64,000 bases of DNA, taken from positions 1,426,001-1,490,000 of the forward strand of contig JANBVO010000001.1 in assembly GCA_030052745.1 (NCBI GenBank), written 5' to 3'. Shown in pieces: positions 25,599 to 37,236 of this stretch. A model generated the notes under the pieces. That model was not told where the DNA came from. It worked only from the letters and a program-made list of their open reading frames with translations, and ran no database searches. The translations under genes and the position numbers were made by a program. Numbering within the stretch: the stretch's first letter is position 1; each line of letters opens with the position of its first letter. The stretch comes from Pleurostoma richardsiae (lineage: Eukaryota > Ascomycota > Sordariomycetes > Calosphaeriales > Pleurostomataceae).

Positions 25599-26710
25599 AT
25601 GTCGTTCAGCAAGAGAGACACGCTTGTCTACCGTCAGGATGAGAAGTATGGGCACCAGCTCTTGACCCCACAGCAACGGATCGAGCTGGTGAAGGTCTGT
25701 CTGCACCTCGATTGCTACATCTTCTATCCGAGAGCTAACACCAGCTAAGCCATACCTACCGTCCCCGAAATCGCGGTCTCCGAACCGGCCAGAGGCCGAG
25801 ACCAGCAACGGACACGCATCGAGATTTGGCCTTCGGCGATTCTTTCTCACCAAGCTGCACCTACTCTTATATATTCTTATCCATGCCATATTCTCGCTAT
25901 ATATCAGGATCCGCCAGGGCTACCACGCTGTCAGGGATCGGATCTGGTCTATACTCTATTACCATCATAGAACACCTGGTCTGATCCAACGCGATGTTAA
26001 GCATCTCTCTAGGTTACCAAAGCACCTGAGCGTCATCCTTAAACTGGAGGAAAGTAAAGGTGGTGCTGAGTTGGAGCGTCTGGTGGATGAAGCAGCAGAC
26101 ATTACTGCGTGGTGCGCCAGTGCCGGCATTCCGGAGCTGACCATATATGAGAAGACCGGTAAGAATAGACGGAGCTTCTCATGTCGAGCAGAGACTGACG
26201 TGATGTCCCGTAGGCGTTCTGAAGGGCTACTTGCCCGCAGTCCACCGGGCCATATCGCAGAACTTGGCCGCATACTTCGGAAAGCAGCATCCAACCTTGA
26301 CGCTCGGCGCGCCTCACGTCCGCTCGATTGAGTCCTCCGCTTCACCACGCGCGGGACGGTTCGCAGAGTCCAGTCTAGGACACATATCCATCCGGCTCAT
26401 ATCCGCAGAGGATGGCCGGGACTCGGTTGTGGACCTGACAAAAACCTTGACCGACATGGTCCAGTTGTCGAAAATATCAGCCAGCGACATCTCCATAGAG
26501 CTACTTGACGCTGAGCTGACCGAGGGCGTCATGAGCGAGCCTGATCTCCTCATCCTTTTCAGCCCCTGGGTTGAGCTCTCCTCATACCCTCCTTGGCAGG
26601 TACGGCTTACGGAGATCTTCCACGCGCAAGATAACGAGAGCGTTGGTTATCAGGTGTTTTACCGCGGTTTGTGTAAATATGCAAATGCACAGATGAGGTT
26701 TGGCAGGTAA
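25599..26710 (+). CDS. NUS1: Nus1/NgBR-type subunit of dehydrodolichyl diphosphate synthase
   Basis: There are three exons: 25599-25694, 25750-26158 and 26214-26710, each intron 55 bases, giving 333 residues. An N-terminal hydrophilic part is followed by a membrane segment (LHLLLYILIHAIFSLYIRIR, residues ~75-95) and then a cis-prenyltransferase-like domain lacking a full active site (LPKHLSVILKLEE, ITAWCASAGIPELTIYEKTG, SISLGHISIRLIS-like strand, LLILFSPWVELSSYPPWQVR). The C terminus ends RFGR, giving the R-x-G motif (R330-G332) that Nus1/NgBR contributes to the active site of its partner Rer2/DHDDS. The complex makes the long polyprenyl chain for dolichol at the ER, needed for N-glycosylation, O-mannosylation and GPI anchors. 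Its stop codon is 68 bases from the stop of the convergent AlkB-like gene. Confidence 0.9.
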
Positions 26711-26778
26711 ACAACACTTGCTTGTCTGCCAGACGTGCTGTGCAGGTTTGCAGCGGCTCATTAGCATTGGAAATACCC

Positions 26779-27840
26779 CTACTGGTTCCATATTTTCATT
26801 TCCCTGGCGTTGTCATCCCACTTATAGACAGGACCGGTGCCGACGTTATAGTTATAGTAGTTATCGGTCCCTCCTTTGACCACTGCCCTTCGAAAGGTGA
26901 TGTTGATCCTCCCTCCGTCCTTCTCATTCCGCCCTGTCCGCTTAGGTATGGAGTGCAGCCAGCAGGATTGTGTCTTCCCTCTCATAAGGATCATATCTCC
27001 ACTTGCCAGAGATAGCTTCAGCTGGTTTACCTCCGGTGGGACAGGCCGTTCCTTGGTAGGGAGAATCGGCTTGTGCTTCATGAAGAAGTCCCTCTTCGCT
27101 CCGAGAGAAAAGGACGCTATGGCAGGCTCGGGACCAAGAAAGCGCTCGTCATCGCTGTGGTACGATATGCTGTCCGATCCAGAAGAGTAATAGTTTACGA
27201 GGCAGAAGTTGAAGTGGCAGCCAGTGGCAGCCTCCGTCGAGCGTCGAAGATCATCCAGGCACTTCGGCATGGGCCGAGGGGCGTACCTGGCATATGCCGT
27301 GCCCGGCACTCTCACGTGCGTCTTTGCGTCGACTATGGAACCATCCTCCTCGAACCGGGAGGTTTCGTCCAGGCCGAAGACTGTGGTGAATCTATGGAGC
27401 CATGTGAACTGCTGTAGACTTGAATTTCAATGCTAAGCGCCTACCTCGGTGTGCGGATATGAGTCTCTGTAGGCCCCCGCTTGATGTTGTACTCAACCCT
27501 GTAGAAAGGCAGCTTCGCTCGCAGGAAGTTGAACAGGTCTTTGTCAACAGGGCTTGCAATATACGGCTCGAAGTAGAGCAGGTCAAGATCTAGCTGGTCA
27601 TTGATTACTCTGCCCGGCTTCGCGGGTAGAGAGGCTATCTCCGTGGCAATCTTCGCTGGTAACTCAAGAATTGGGAAGGGGTAAACCACGTGAGTTGAAC
27701 TGGCAGCCTACATACAGTTAATGATAATGTTGTTCAGCTAGGATTGTAGATTCTACCGGTTCGTCTAGGTCATCCTCAGCCTTACGTTGCTTCTTGGTGC
27801 TGGAGTTGAAGAACGAGTCGATAGTTCTTTTCTTAGACAT
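26779..27840 (-). CDS. AlkB-family 2-oxoglutarate/Fe(II) dioxygenase (ALKBH2/3-like)
   Basis: There are three exons: 27757-27840, 27445-27707 and 26779-27391, with introns of 49 and 53 bases, giving 319 residues. The dioxygenase domain shows NYYSSGSDSISYHSDDE with the iron ligands His194 and Asp196, the distal ligand His262 in WLHSIPKR, and Arg283 in RINITFR, which binds 2-oxoglutarate. RFTTVFGLDETSRF and PRPMPKCLDDL are typical of ALKBH2/3-like proteins. These enzymes repair N1-methyladenine and N3-methylcytosine in DNA or RNA by oxidative demethylation. The first 11 residues (SKKRTIDSFF) resemble a PCNA-binding PIP box. The intron 2 acceptor CCATAG was preferred over a nearer CAG because it alone keeps the frame into RFTTVFG. 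Confidence 0.9.
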
Positions 27841-28148
27841 GACGGCTGTGAAGTGATATATTCTCTATGCAGAAGACTCTAGCGTATATCTGCAGTCTCT
27901 CACAAAGAAGTATTCTATCTATCTACTAGCCAGTTCCCCGTGTTTTTGCTGTTGAAGACTCGGTGACATCACGAGTCGTGGACTAGAGCGCCTCAATCAA
28001 TGGTCAGCCTTGTGAGCTGCGCCACACCTGGACGCACCCAGCAAATTTCTGCGTCAGCCTTGTTCAGTTGCTCGCAAAAGTACCTACTCCAGATCGTTCA
28101 GATAAACGAAATCATGCTTATATACCCCTGTTGCAATTTGATTTTGTT
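27841..28148. other. Divergent promoter region AlkB-like / TRM5
   Basis: This is a 308-base bidirectional promoter. It carries an upstream ORF that runs into the TRM5 start, and a frame in phase with TRM5 that is open from 27987 without an ATG. Confidence 0.6.
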
Positions 28149-28152
28149 ATGA
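28000..28152 (+). promoter_or_regulatory. Upstream ORF overlapping the TRM5 start
   Basis: ATG at 28000 opens a 50-codon frame, out of phase with TRM5. Its TGA (28150-28152) overlaps the first TRM5 ATG (28149-28151) and shares its A with the second one (28152-28154). This layout suits termination-reinitiation, if the transcript begins upstream of 28000, which cannot be seen. Confidence 0.4.
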
Positions 28153-29628
28153 TGGAAACCCCAGCTGGGGATACTCGGCCAGAGTCAGAAAACATCATGA
28201 CTCTCATTCGCCCACCGGTCCTTCGCTCATCGGGCGCTGTCTTGAACAAGGCTCTCTTCGCCCAAACTTACAATATTGCAGCGGCGGCAGTTAGCGACAA
28301 TAAAAACATCTCCAAGTACCGGAAGGCGTTAGACAAGAGCAGAGATATCTTGAGGTTGGAGCGAGTCTCGAATATCGCTCCCCACCCAGACGCCAGTCTC
28401 GCCTCCCAGGGAAGGAAGTGTCTTCTGTTGAGGCCGGGCATCTCGCCAGACAACATTGAGACATGGAGCCCAATTCTCAGGGAAGCAGTAAAGCAGGAGG
28501 ATGTTGGCGTCATTCCATATGAGCTGAAGCTCGGCTATGATTACTGGGATCCTCGGGATGTTCTACAGGCGATCCTGCCGGAAGAGTTACATGATGATAT
28601 TCCTACTGGCTTCAACACGGCCGGGCACGTTGCGCACTTGAATCTCAGAGAGCATCATCTCCCATACAAGAAGCTTATAGGGGAGGTAATACTAGACAAG
28701 AACCGTCATATTCGGACCGTCATCAACAAGGTGGACAACGTGGGCACCGAGTCCCAGTTCAGGACGTTTGCCTATGAAGTCCTCGCTGGACCAGACGATA
28801 TGAACGTCGAGGTCAGGGAAGGGGAGTGCGTCTTTCACTTCGACTACTCCAAGGTATACTGGAATAGTAAGCTAGAGGCCGAACATCGCCGGATCGCAAG
28901 CATGTTCAATCCAGGAGAGGTGGCATGCGATGTTATGGCCGGGATCGGGCCATTTGCCGTCCCAGCTGCAAGGAAGGGCGTCTTCGTCTGGGCGAATGAC
29001 ATGAACCCCGAGAGCTACCATTACCTGAAGGACGCCATCGCTCGGAACAAGGTGAGCCTTTTTGCTTCGAAAACAACAACGGTTCTGATCTAAATTGTTG
29101 TCTCAGGTCTCTCATTTCGTCCGCCCCTTTAATGAGGACGGTCGCTCCTTCATCACTAGAGCTGCCGACTCTGTGCTCGCTGCGTCGCGGAACGGGGAGC
29201 ACGCCCTCGTGTACCCGAAGCCGCCGCCCAGGAGCAGCAAGCCGCAGAAGAAGCCGGAGCCGGTGAGGGTACCCGTCCCGCCGACAATATCGCACTTCGT
29301 CATGAACCTGCCCGCGTCCGCCATCACCTTCCTGCCGCACTACCGCGGCCTGTACGCCGGGCGCGAGGAGCTGTTTGCTCCGCACACGCAGACGAGGCTG
29401 CCCATGGTGCACGTGCACTGCTTCGCCCTCAAGAGCGACGACGAGGTGCCGAGAATTGACATCTGCGAGCGGCTGACCGAGCAGCTTGGTGTCACCATGC
29501 GGGAGGGTGATCCCGAGAACGAGTTCGAGGTCGCGATCCACGACGTCAGGGACGTGGCGCCGGCGAAGCGCATGTTCTGTGCGAGCTTCCGGCTCCCCGC
29601 TGAGGTGGCCTTTGCGTCCCGGACATAA
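28149..29628 (+). CDS. TRM5: tRNA (guanine37-N1)-methyltransferase Trm5
   Basis: There are two exons, 28149-29051 and 29107-29628, with a 55-base intron, giving 474 residues from the first of two adjacent ATGs. The N-terminal domain includes IRPPVLRSSGAVLNKALF. The catalytic part has FNTAGHVAHLNLREHHLPYK, NKVDNVGTESQFRTF, the S-adenosylmethionine loop GIGPFAVPAARKG (from residue ~265), DMNPESY, and the Trm5/Tyw2 signature NLPASAITFLP (from residue ~368). The enzyme methylates G37 next to the anticodon, which prevents frameshifting, and acts in cytosol and mitochondria in yeast. The protein proper has no obvious targeting sequence. An in-phase frame without ATG extends 54 codons upstream. The gene is divergent from the AlkB-like gene. 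Confidence 0.95.
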
Positions 29629-30682
29629 GCAAAGCATGGCCTTCTCCCTGGCCTGGGCATGACACAACATAGACGATCATGGACTATCGTTTCTAGACCG
29701 CCGCGGCCGGACCTGGGTCCCCCTTGGCCGGTATGACAGGACACTCTACGACGCATTCCTCTATCGGTGGCGACTCTGCTTGTGCGAGACTCTATGCGAA
29801 GCCTACCCGCGTGCCCGGGGTCTCCCCCTGGGGTCCCCGGCCTGTGATGCAAGCCCTGCCGCCGTGTATGTAGACGAGCCCCAGACGCCTGGGTGAGCTT
29901 ATCATCGTCGCCGGATGTACATCCTGCGGCGCATGCTGTAGGCGAGAGGGATCTACTGGGATTGACATGTCGTGACGCCTCGCAAGTTCTTACCCTTGGA
30001 TAGGATCATGGATCGAGGCTTGCATATTCGAGATGGTGTTGTGTATAGGATGATACAGGCAATATCATGCAGGGCTCAACCCTGGCGGGAGGGTGTCGTG
30101 TCAAAAGGACGTGGCGACAGGATGCTGTCAACAACGGACAGCAGTCGTTCGCGATCACCCGCCTCCAGGCTGCCGCCCTCCCTGTCCAACTGTGTGTGTC
30201 CCTTCAAGCCTCATATCCCCTCGCGAGTCAGCCTCCCGCGTATATATGAACTCAAGCCTGCATGAGACAGGACGAATTACGGCCCGCTAAGTATGACCCT
30301 CGATGCATCTCGATCAGGTTTCAGACAGTCTTCACGTGAACCATTGCGAAGCGGAGATATGCATGTATGGCCAGATCGCAGTCGAGATGAGGATCCGTCC
30401 AGGGATGGCATCCTCGCCTACGCCTCTACACCACGGGATCTCCCAATCACTGATCTCAGACACCACGGAAGGCGCGCCGCATCGCGCCATCAGCTGTTGC
30501 CATTGTTGCCATTGCTGCAAGCCTCAACACGCGGGGTATGTAGACAGCAGACAAAAGAGAGCGCAGGCCTGCAGCCTTTTCTTTGCTTCTGCCGCCTGCG
30601 TGTCTGGGCTACTCTTCTCCCCTCTACCTCCCTTCATCCCCCTCCTCTAGCCCCCCTCGGTTGCACAACCGCATACCGTGGC

Positions 30683-30706
30683 GGACTCGGTCAGGGACTC
30701 GGTCAG
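30683..30706. repeat. 12-base exact tandem duplication
   Basis: The sequence GGACTCGGTCAG occurs twice back to back (30683-30694 and 30695-30706) in intergenic DNA. Confidence 0.85.
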
Positions 30707-30967
30707 GACCCGCCCGCACTATCAGTGGAGATGAAGGAGGGCAAAAGGGAAGGAGGGTGTGGCTGGCGGACGACAACCGTTTGCTGCAAACGGTCTCGCC
30801 ACGAGGGAAGCGAAACTCTTTCTCTAACGGCTGGCTGTGGCTGCAGCAGGCTTTGATAGGTAATTGGGCAAGTCTGTCTGCTCTCCGGACACGGAGGGAT
30901 TTCTATGGGACGATGGGAATAGCCTGGCCATCTTACACAGGTGTGACGACACTTCGAAGTGCGGCAC

Positions 30968-30991
30968 CAGCAGCAGCAGCAGCAGCAGCAG
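30968..30991. repeat. (CAG)8 microsatellite
   Basis: Eight exact CAG units lie in the large intergenic stretch downstream of TRM5. They are not part of any supported coding sequence. Confidence 0.9.
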
Positions 30992-33900
30992 CCGTGGCCG
31001 TCGATCCGGAGCCCAGCAGCTTTGCCTAGAAGACTGGCTGGGAGCAGCTCAGTGAGTATAGAACCTTTTTGTGAGCTGTGTAGAGTGGACAGCCCGGCTA
31101 GATTGCGAGGACAGTTGACAAGAGAGAGGTGGGCAAATAGCTCTCTGATTCTGTCATGGTATGTATCTACCTAAGGGAGGGAAGATGGACTTCCAGTTAA
31201 GGCGCCCGCAGAAGCATCGACTGCGCAACTGCTGCGCAACCCAGATGGGTATTCGAACTGCCTGCGTGATAGGACCGGAGGGTTTCCTCCCCGAAGAAGA
31301 AAATGCAATTGATGAATACAAGCAGCGGCGGCCGCCGGCTTGATGATAAGGCGCTCATGCCGGCCGTCGGCAGTACCGCCGATGAAGGCGGACGACCCCC
31401 GGTCAATCTTCTCCAAAGGCCTCCAGGCCGCTTCCGGGCAGAATTGGCTGCGAGAATCTGCGAGCAATTGTCCGGCGACGGCTCCGCTTTTGCAGGCGCG
31501 ATGACTCAGGCGGAACAATAAAAAAAAAGAGGCCTCTTCAATTTCTGTCAGTTCTCGCCTGGATTTCTTTGTCGCCTCCTCGGCGGTATTCGAGAAGGGC
31601 CTGTTGTGGGTATCGAGAAGCTAGACAAGATAGCTAAGGGGATGGAAACAAGGCCTCGAGCTCGTTTTCCCATAGGCGATCGGGTGAGGGACCCGTCGTC
31701 CAATGCAACCATCGCAAGCTTCATTGCTTTATATGGAAGCCATACATTAGCGCTAGACTGGCGGAAAGGACATACATTAGTTCCCCTCGAGTCTGGCGAA
31801 CTGGAACGCGTCGTCGACACATGTTGGCGACGCTCCAAGAGTGCCGAAGCAGTGAGACGGGTTGACAAATCGGAATGCCCAAGGGATCACCACAAGAGAC
31901 TCGGATGGCGAGGCCACTCGAATCCGTATCCATGCTTTAGCTACAGTAGCGGTGTCAGCACTGAGAGCCGATTCCCATGCAGCGGCAAGCTTCCCCGGAG
32001 ACAGTGTCGCTCTTGAGAGGGTTGAGCCGGGAACTGCCGGGGGAGATGAGGAGGGGGTGAGGCGCAGGTTGCCCATCTCGCTGACTGTTCAATAACCTTC
32101 AACCGTTAACCGCCAGGCCGCCTACAGTTCGAGGGGTCGAGGCCGTTCACAGACACGCATCCCGAGCCTTCGGCTATACTCTTCTCAAGTCTCCTTCGGC
32201 TCGGCCTAAGATCAGCTTTCCTTCTTGTTTTAATCTCCTGGGGTTGCCGGACGCTCGGAAGCTTTCGCCCCCTTCTAGAACCTTTGTCCTATCTGAGACA
32301 TTGCTTGTGTGCTGTTCTGCCCCCACGGCCGAGTTACTACCGCACAATGGTGCCAGGTGACCTGCGAACCAAGGCGCAACCCTGAGTGGAACAAGACAAA
32401 GGGCCTTGCTTTGGAGGTAGCCAGGCAGCAAACCTGCCACGGTGAGATGACAGTCGAGGAGTGGGGGTTCTAACGATAGGCAAGCTGCCGCCGTTGTCTC
32501 GTATAACTAGAGTCTCGGAAACCGCTTGCAGATTCCCTGTCTGGGGAGCCCTGGGGCAGGCCACTGGATGTATTAACTATCTGCGTCGGTAGGGAGTCTC
32601 CCGACGATGTGCTTCTCTCTTGCGCTATCGCTCTCCAGTTTGACCAAGGTCCAGTTGCAAGAGAGCGATTTGCTACTCTAACCCCCCACGCAAGGAGACG
32701 AAACAGCAGCGTCGGTGACACGGTGTGGGAGAGGAATGAGAGGGTGTGGTGAGCTGCATTGCAGCTCGATGCAACCTCCGTCGCCGGTCGCCTCAAAAAT
32801 GACTGGTCACAACGTGGCTGCAACATAGCTGCCACTTCACCATGGATGGCACCATCACCGCTTCCCAAGCGTGGAGGCATGGCAGCCAAGGACAGCAGTT
32901 GACAGCGGTAACACAGTAACCCCATCCGTGTGCTTGCGTCATGCCTGGTTGGGGAGGCTGCATCGTTAGCCAGAAGCAAAGATAAGGAGGTCCAAAGGGA
33001 AATATATATCTACAGCTACTCCCTCTGTCAGTTTTACAGACCCAGCAGCATCACAGTGAGGTAATGCGCAGCTAGGTCGGCCCCTCTCAGCAAATTGCTC
33101 TCCCTCCTCTTCGCCGGGGAAGGTCATTCTTGCAGACGCCCACCAACACACGGGCGCAAGCTGCTTCGTATCTAGCGTTGCGTTCTCCATGCCACGCATC
33201 CCGACAGCCATCCCTTGCCAACTGCTGTCGTCAGCATGCGGAGTCCCCTCATCCATGCCGATTCTGTGATGAATAGGCGCCATTCCCCGGATGGAGGCAG
33301 ATAATCCCCCCGATAGAATGCTGACCTCAGTTGCGGGGTTGGATCACATCTGGACCCTCTGTCTTCTGGTTGCTCCACCAGGCGCGGGTCTGTTGGGACG
33401 AATTTAGTAACAATTTACTTTCTGTGGCCCATCTTGCGCGGCGATCAGGGTCCCCTAAACCCACTGAACTCTCCGTCTGTTGGAGCTTGTTTTCAATAAC
33501 CAACAATTGACTTCGGTTACTGGCACGCGATCGGCGACGGCAGTACAGATTATAGGCCGATATTCAGTGTGTACAGGGAGCCTATGACGAGGTGGTGGAA
33601 GCATATCAAAGCACTGCCGTAACCTTAATGACCATGAGTCGAAGGTTTTTCGAGCTTCGTGGGTGGATCTGACGTCTTAAAATGGAGGATAATGCCTGAT
33701 GGTAGGAAGAGTCTATCATCCATTTAACCATCCACCACAGTCGCGTAGTGAAAGCCGCCATTGCTGTTGCATTCCCGCAACCGGGCAATAAGATAGGCAC
33801 AGGAGCTGTGGCGTCATCATGGGGCTTGGCAAACTTCCCAGGAACACAGAAAAGCGGTTAGAACAAGTGTATCGAGCTTCCATGCGAGGCATTGCAGATG

Positions 33901-36900
33901 GAACAGGTGGCCATCTTGTCGTACAATCAGTTATCAGCCGTCGGGTACGGTTCCTGGTAAAGTGCCGTTACTATTCGTAGGGACAGGCGGCTGGGCAATC
34001 TATTGTGACGTTGCTCAAAATCAGGACCAGGAACCGTTCCGGAGCTTCAGTCCAGCAGTGTCAATCAACCCTTGGGGTGCGAGGTTGAAAGAAAGGATCG
34101 GCTCTGTGTGAAAGCTTGATAACGACCTGATTGTCCAATCACGTTGGGGACAATCGACTTGAAGCTGGTCTTCCATCTTACCAGCTGCAGAGAGGGGGTC
34201 CCGCGTGAATCATCGCGCAATTAAAGCTGCGGGCGTCAAGCCACGAAGCCTCCGCTCTTCAGGAGACCGCTCGTTTCACAGCATCTGGAAGAGGGGATCG
34301 CCGACCGGTAGGAAAGAATCGACACCACATCTCAGGTAGGAGGGTGTCATTGAAGAAGCGCCACGCTGCCGGAGGCTAAGCGGGGGAGCCAATTGCTGCC
34401 CACCTGTACTGAGGAGCTGGTGCTTGTCGTTGCTTTCTGGCTGCATTCCAGGCCATTTCAAGGCAATTGCTCTGCTAGCGGCGGTCGAGACGCCTACAAT
34501 GCACTTGACGTTCTTGTGGATGCGGAAATTTTCGGAGCGAGGCTCTTTGCAGCACCTTTGCACTACTGCGGAGAGACCTCGAAGCGGTGGAGATCCGCAG
34601 CTATCTGCCGAGTCGATTCCGATTTAAAGCCGGGGCCGGTGGAGCAGGGCGTGTTCTGGCCAGAGCGCTGGTAACCAGGTTAGAGGGCCTTGCGGACGAC
34701 TGGGACGGTGTGAGGTGCTTTTCGCCTCACCTCGGTCCACAGCTGGCCAGCCGACTAGCACGCCTGCATGCCAGCAAGCTTGGGCAGTACAGTACGGAGT
34801 ACAGCTCGCCATCACCCATGTGGCCATCTCGGCGGTCCGCGAAGGGGTCAGGCGTCCTGGAAGAGGGTTCTGGTTCCGGTTCTTGGGTGATTGCTACTTG
34901 CTCCATAGCAAGGAACGCAACAGAACTGCTTGCTTGAGTCTTTGCTCGTGCCAAGCCCGGGTGTCACAGTGATGGCTCTCCTTACCGCATGGAAAGGGCC
35001 GATATTGGTGGGAATTCTCTCAGCGCTCAGGTTCTGACGAAGAGGGCGCTGCTAGAACCCCTCCCTGCTGCTGCGGGCATACATAGATGTACTCGTACAT
35101 TGATAGGAATGATCAGCGATTGTTAAGACAGCCAAGTCTCACTCCGTGCCAACCTACCCCAGACGGCGGCCCCTATTAGCTGCCGTACCTTAGGCGTTGA
35201 CGTCGTAGAGCGGCCAGAAGGCTTGGAAAGATACCTCCGAAGTATCACGTCCACATCCGGGCTGGGCAATCCTTGGTGGGCCGTGGAGGTCGTTCCAGAA
35301 GCCGGCGATGCGCTTGTTGGTTCGTGTTAGTCCGCTACTCCTCCCGTGCAGCAGACGCTGCGCGGGATGCAAGTACTCGCATAGCGGCAATCATTCAGGG
35401 TGCAGTTTCGTTTTGCTAACGGAAACCACGAGACGGCAAGGAGAAGCGCATCGCTTCTGGGGTTCTTTCGTCATTTGACGCCGGGCCTTCCATTGATTGC
35501 TGCGGGCATTACACGCCGACGAGCGCGACAGAGTTGGGCTAGCTGGATCACAGCTGGGGGTACCTCCCCTTGCTCCCCGCGGAACCGCATCACAAGGTCA
35601 CCCAAAGTCACCCGTTTTGCCGTGTTGCCAAATAACTTTACCGAGTATCCCTCGTACCTCCCTGGCTCCTGTCTTCCCGAGAAAGCCAGGGCCGCCTTAC
35701 TTATCCCAGGCCTCACGCCTCGTGATCCATCAAGAAACACCAAAGGCGGACCGGCTCCCACGTCGACCAGTATTTTGCATCAGTCATCCCGGTCACTTGC
35801 TGCGTGAATACAGAGTATATAGCGGCCAAAGGACCCAGACCCGCCGCACAAGGACGACCAGCAAGAGACATCTTCCGCACGATAGCTGCGGGAATCAATC
35901 CTTCTTGCTGTGAGTGCTTCTTCCTATTGCCTGCTATCTACCTATTCCCCTATCCTCCCTTCCCCGGATCCCCGACTGCTCCCATTCCATTTTCCATTCC
36001 TCGGCTGTTCTGCCCATCATCATGCCTCCGCACGTTTCTGCTCCTCAGCGCCTGTTCCGGCCACAGGAATGAGGAGCAAAGCACGGCTCTGCGCTCCTCC
36101 ATCTCCACCCTTGCTGGGTTTCACCCCCGTCATTCCTGCCTCCAGCCCGTGACCCGCAACGGTGGCCGGCCACTGGGCAGCGCTGCGGCGAATGGAACCT
36201 GTTGGTGCGCTGCTGCAGTCCTGCTGCACTCCACAGAGCGAAACTCGGCACGTTGTGGGCTGGAAACGCTCTCGCTGGTCCTCGACAGGCCTGGTCTGGC
36301 TATCTGTCGGTCAGTCTGCAGTGTGAGCCTACATGCAGCGTGCATACATGGAGCCCTCCTGCCTCGCGTCAACCTAATGTACCCGGGTATCTTGCGCTGT
36401 CGTACATCTCCGTGGCTGCTCTACCGCACTGCGAAAACCCCCATCCTCAAACCCTATCGCACCCCCCCGGTCAAGGCAGCCCCTCCGCCCGACTCCCCCC
36501 ATCCCGCGCTGGCGCACACACCAAGCCCACATCAAGTCCGCACTATCTGGGCTAGACACACCTCTGAGCAGGGGCCCGTGGCCACTGGCACACTGGCATT
36601 GGCTTTTAATTGCACGCCAGCGTCCTCAGCCTCCGAAGACCCGGGGCGCATTCACCCGCACGCACTCGCTCACCTCCCACCGGCGCGGAAAGTCTCTTCA
36701 CGCAGAACTTGCTTCCCCGTCGCCTCTTGTCCTCTCAAAAGCACCGCTTCCCCTCCCTCCCTTTTGACACCCCACCCGATCATCTCAACCGGACAACTCC
36801 AGAATATCATTTCTGACAGACTTCACAATCTACAGATTTCGGTCCTGGAGCTGCAAATCTCACCTTCGACATGACGTGCCGCCTTTAAGACCAGGCACAT

Positions 36901-37236
36901 CCCTCCTGGCCTCACCTCACCTCCGTCACCGCCTTTGTCACTGGACCGCCTACGCAAGCCACCAAACAAACCGCGAAGCCCGTTCCCGGAATCGCAGGCG
37001 TAACGCCTCCCGAGTGACAATTCAAGAGAGAAACGAGCGAACAAAACCGTCCGCCCTCGCTGCTCAGTCTATAAACTCTGCTGGAAGATCTTATCATACT
37101 CCCGAAAGAGACCGATATCATCTGAGAGTCATTTACCAAGTCGCTTATGACGGCTTTTGCGATTCTCTTGCTAGAGTTGGGTCACCGGTGATATTGGGCA
37201 ATCGGTCCATATTCCCATCTGGTATCGTGGCTCAGA

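Larger units (their letters stand above)
29629..37236. other. Long intergenic stretch, 7.6 kb, no supported gene
   Basis: No frame here shows a domain, a believable exon series or coding-like base use. The composition is not AT-rich, so it does not look like DNA eroded by repeat-induced point mutation. From about 35800 to 37236 the plus strand is rich in C and T, with few stop codons, and resembles the long leader/promoter of the Reg1-like gene. It also contains a 12-base exact tandem duplication (30683-30706) and a CAG run (30968-30991). Confidence 0.55.

Noticed and set aside
31188-31262. A tRNA-like segment with GGCGCC near the front and a TTCGAAC loop flanked by five weakly pairing bases
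   Set aside because: The invariant G53-C61 pair is missing, no acceptor stem closes, and the anticodon loop would have nine bases. It is likely chance similarity.
35804-36874. A 356-codon open frame upstream of the Reg1-like gene
   Set aside because: The plus strand here is C/T-rich, which removes stop codons. The translation is Pro/Ser/Cys-rich with no domain. It fits leader sequence better than a gene.
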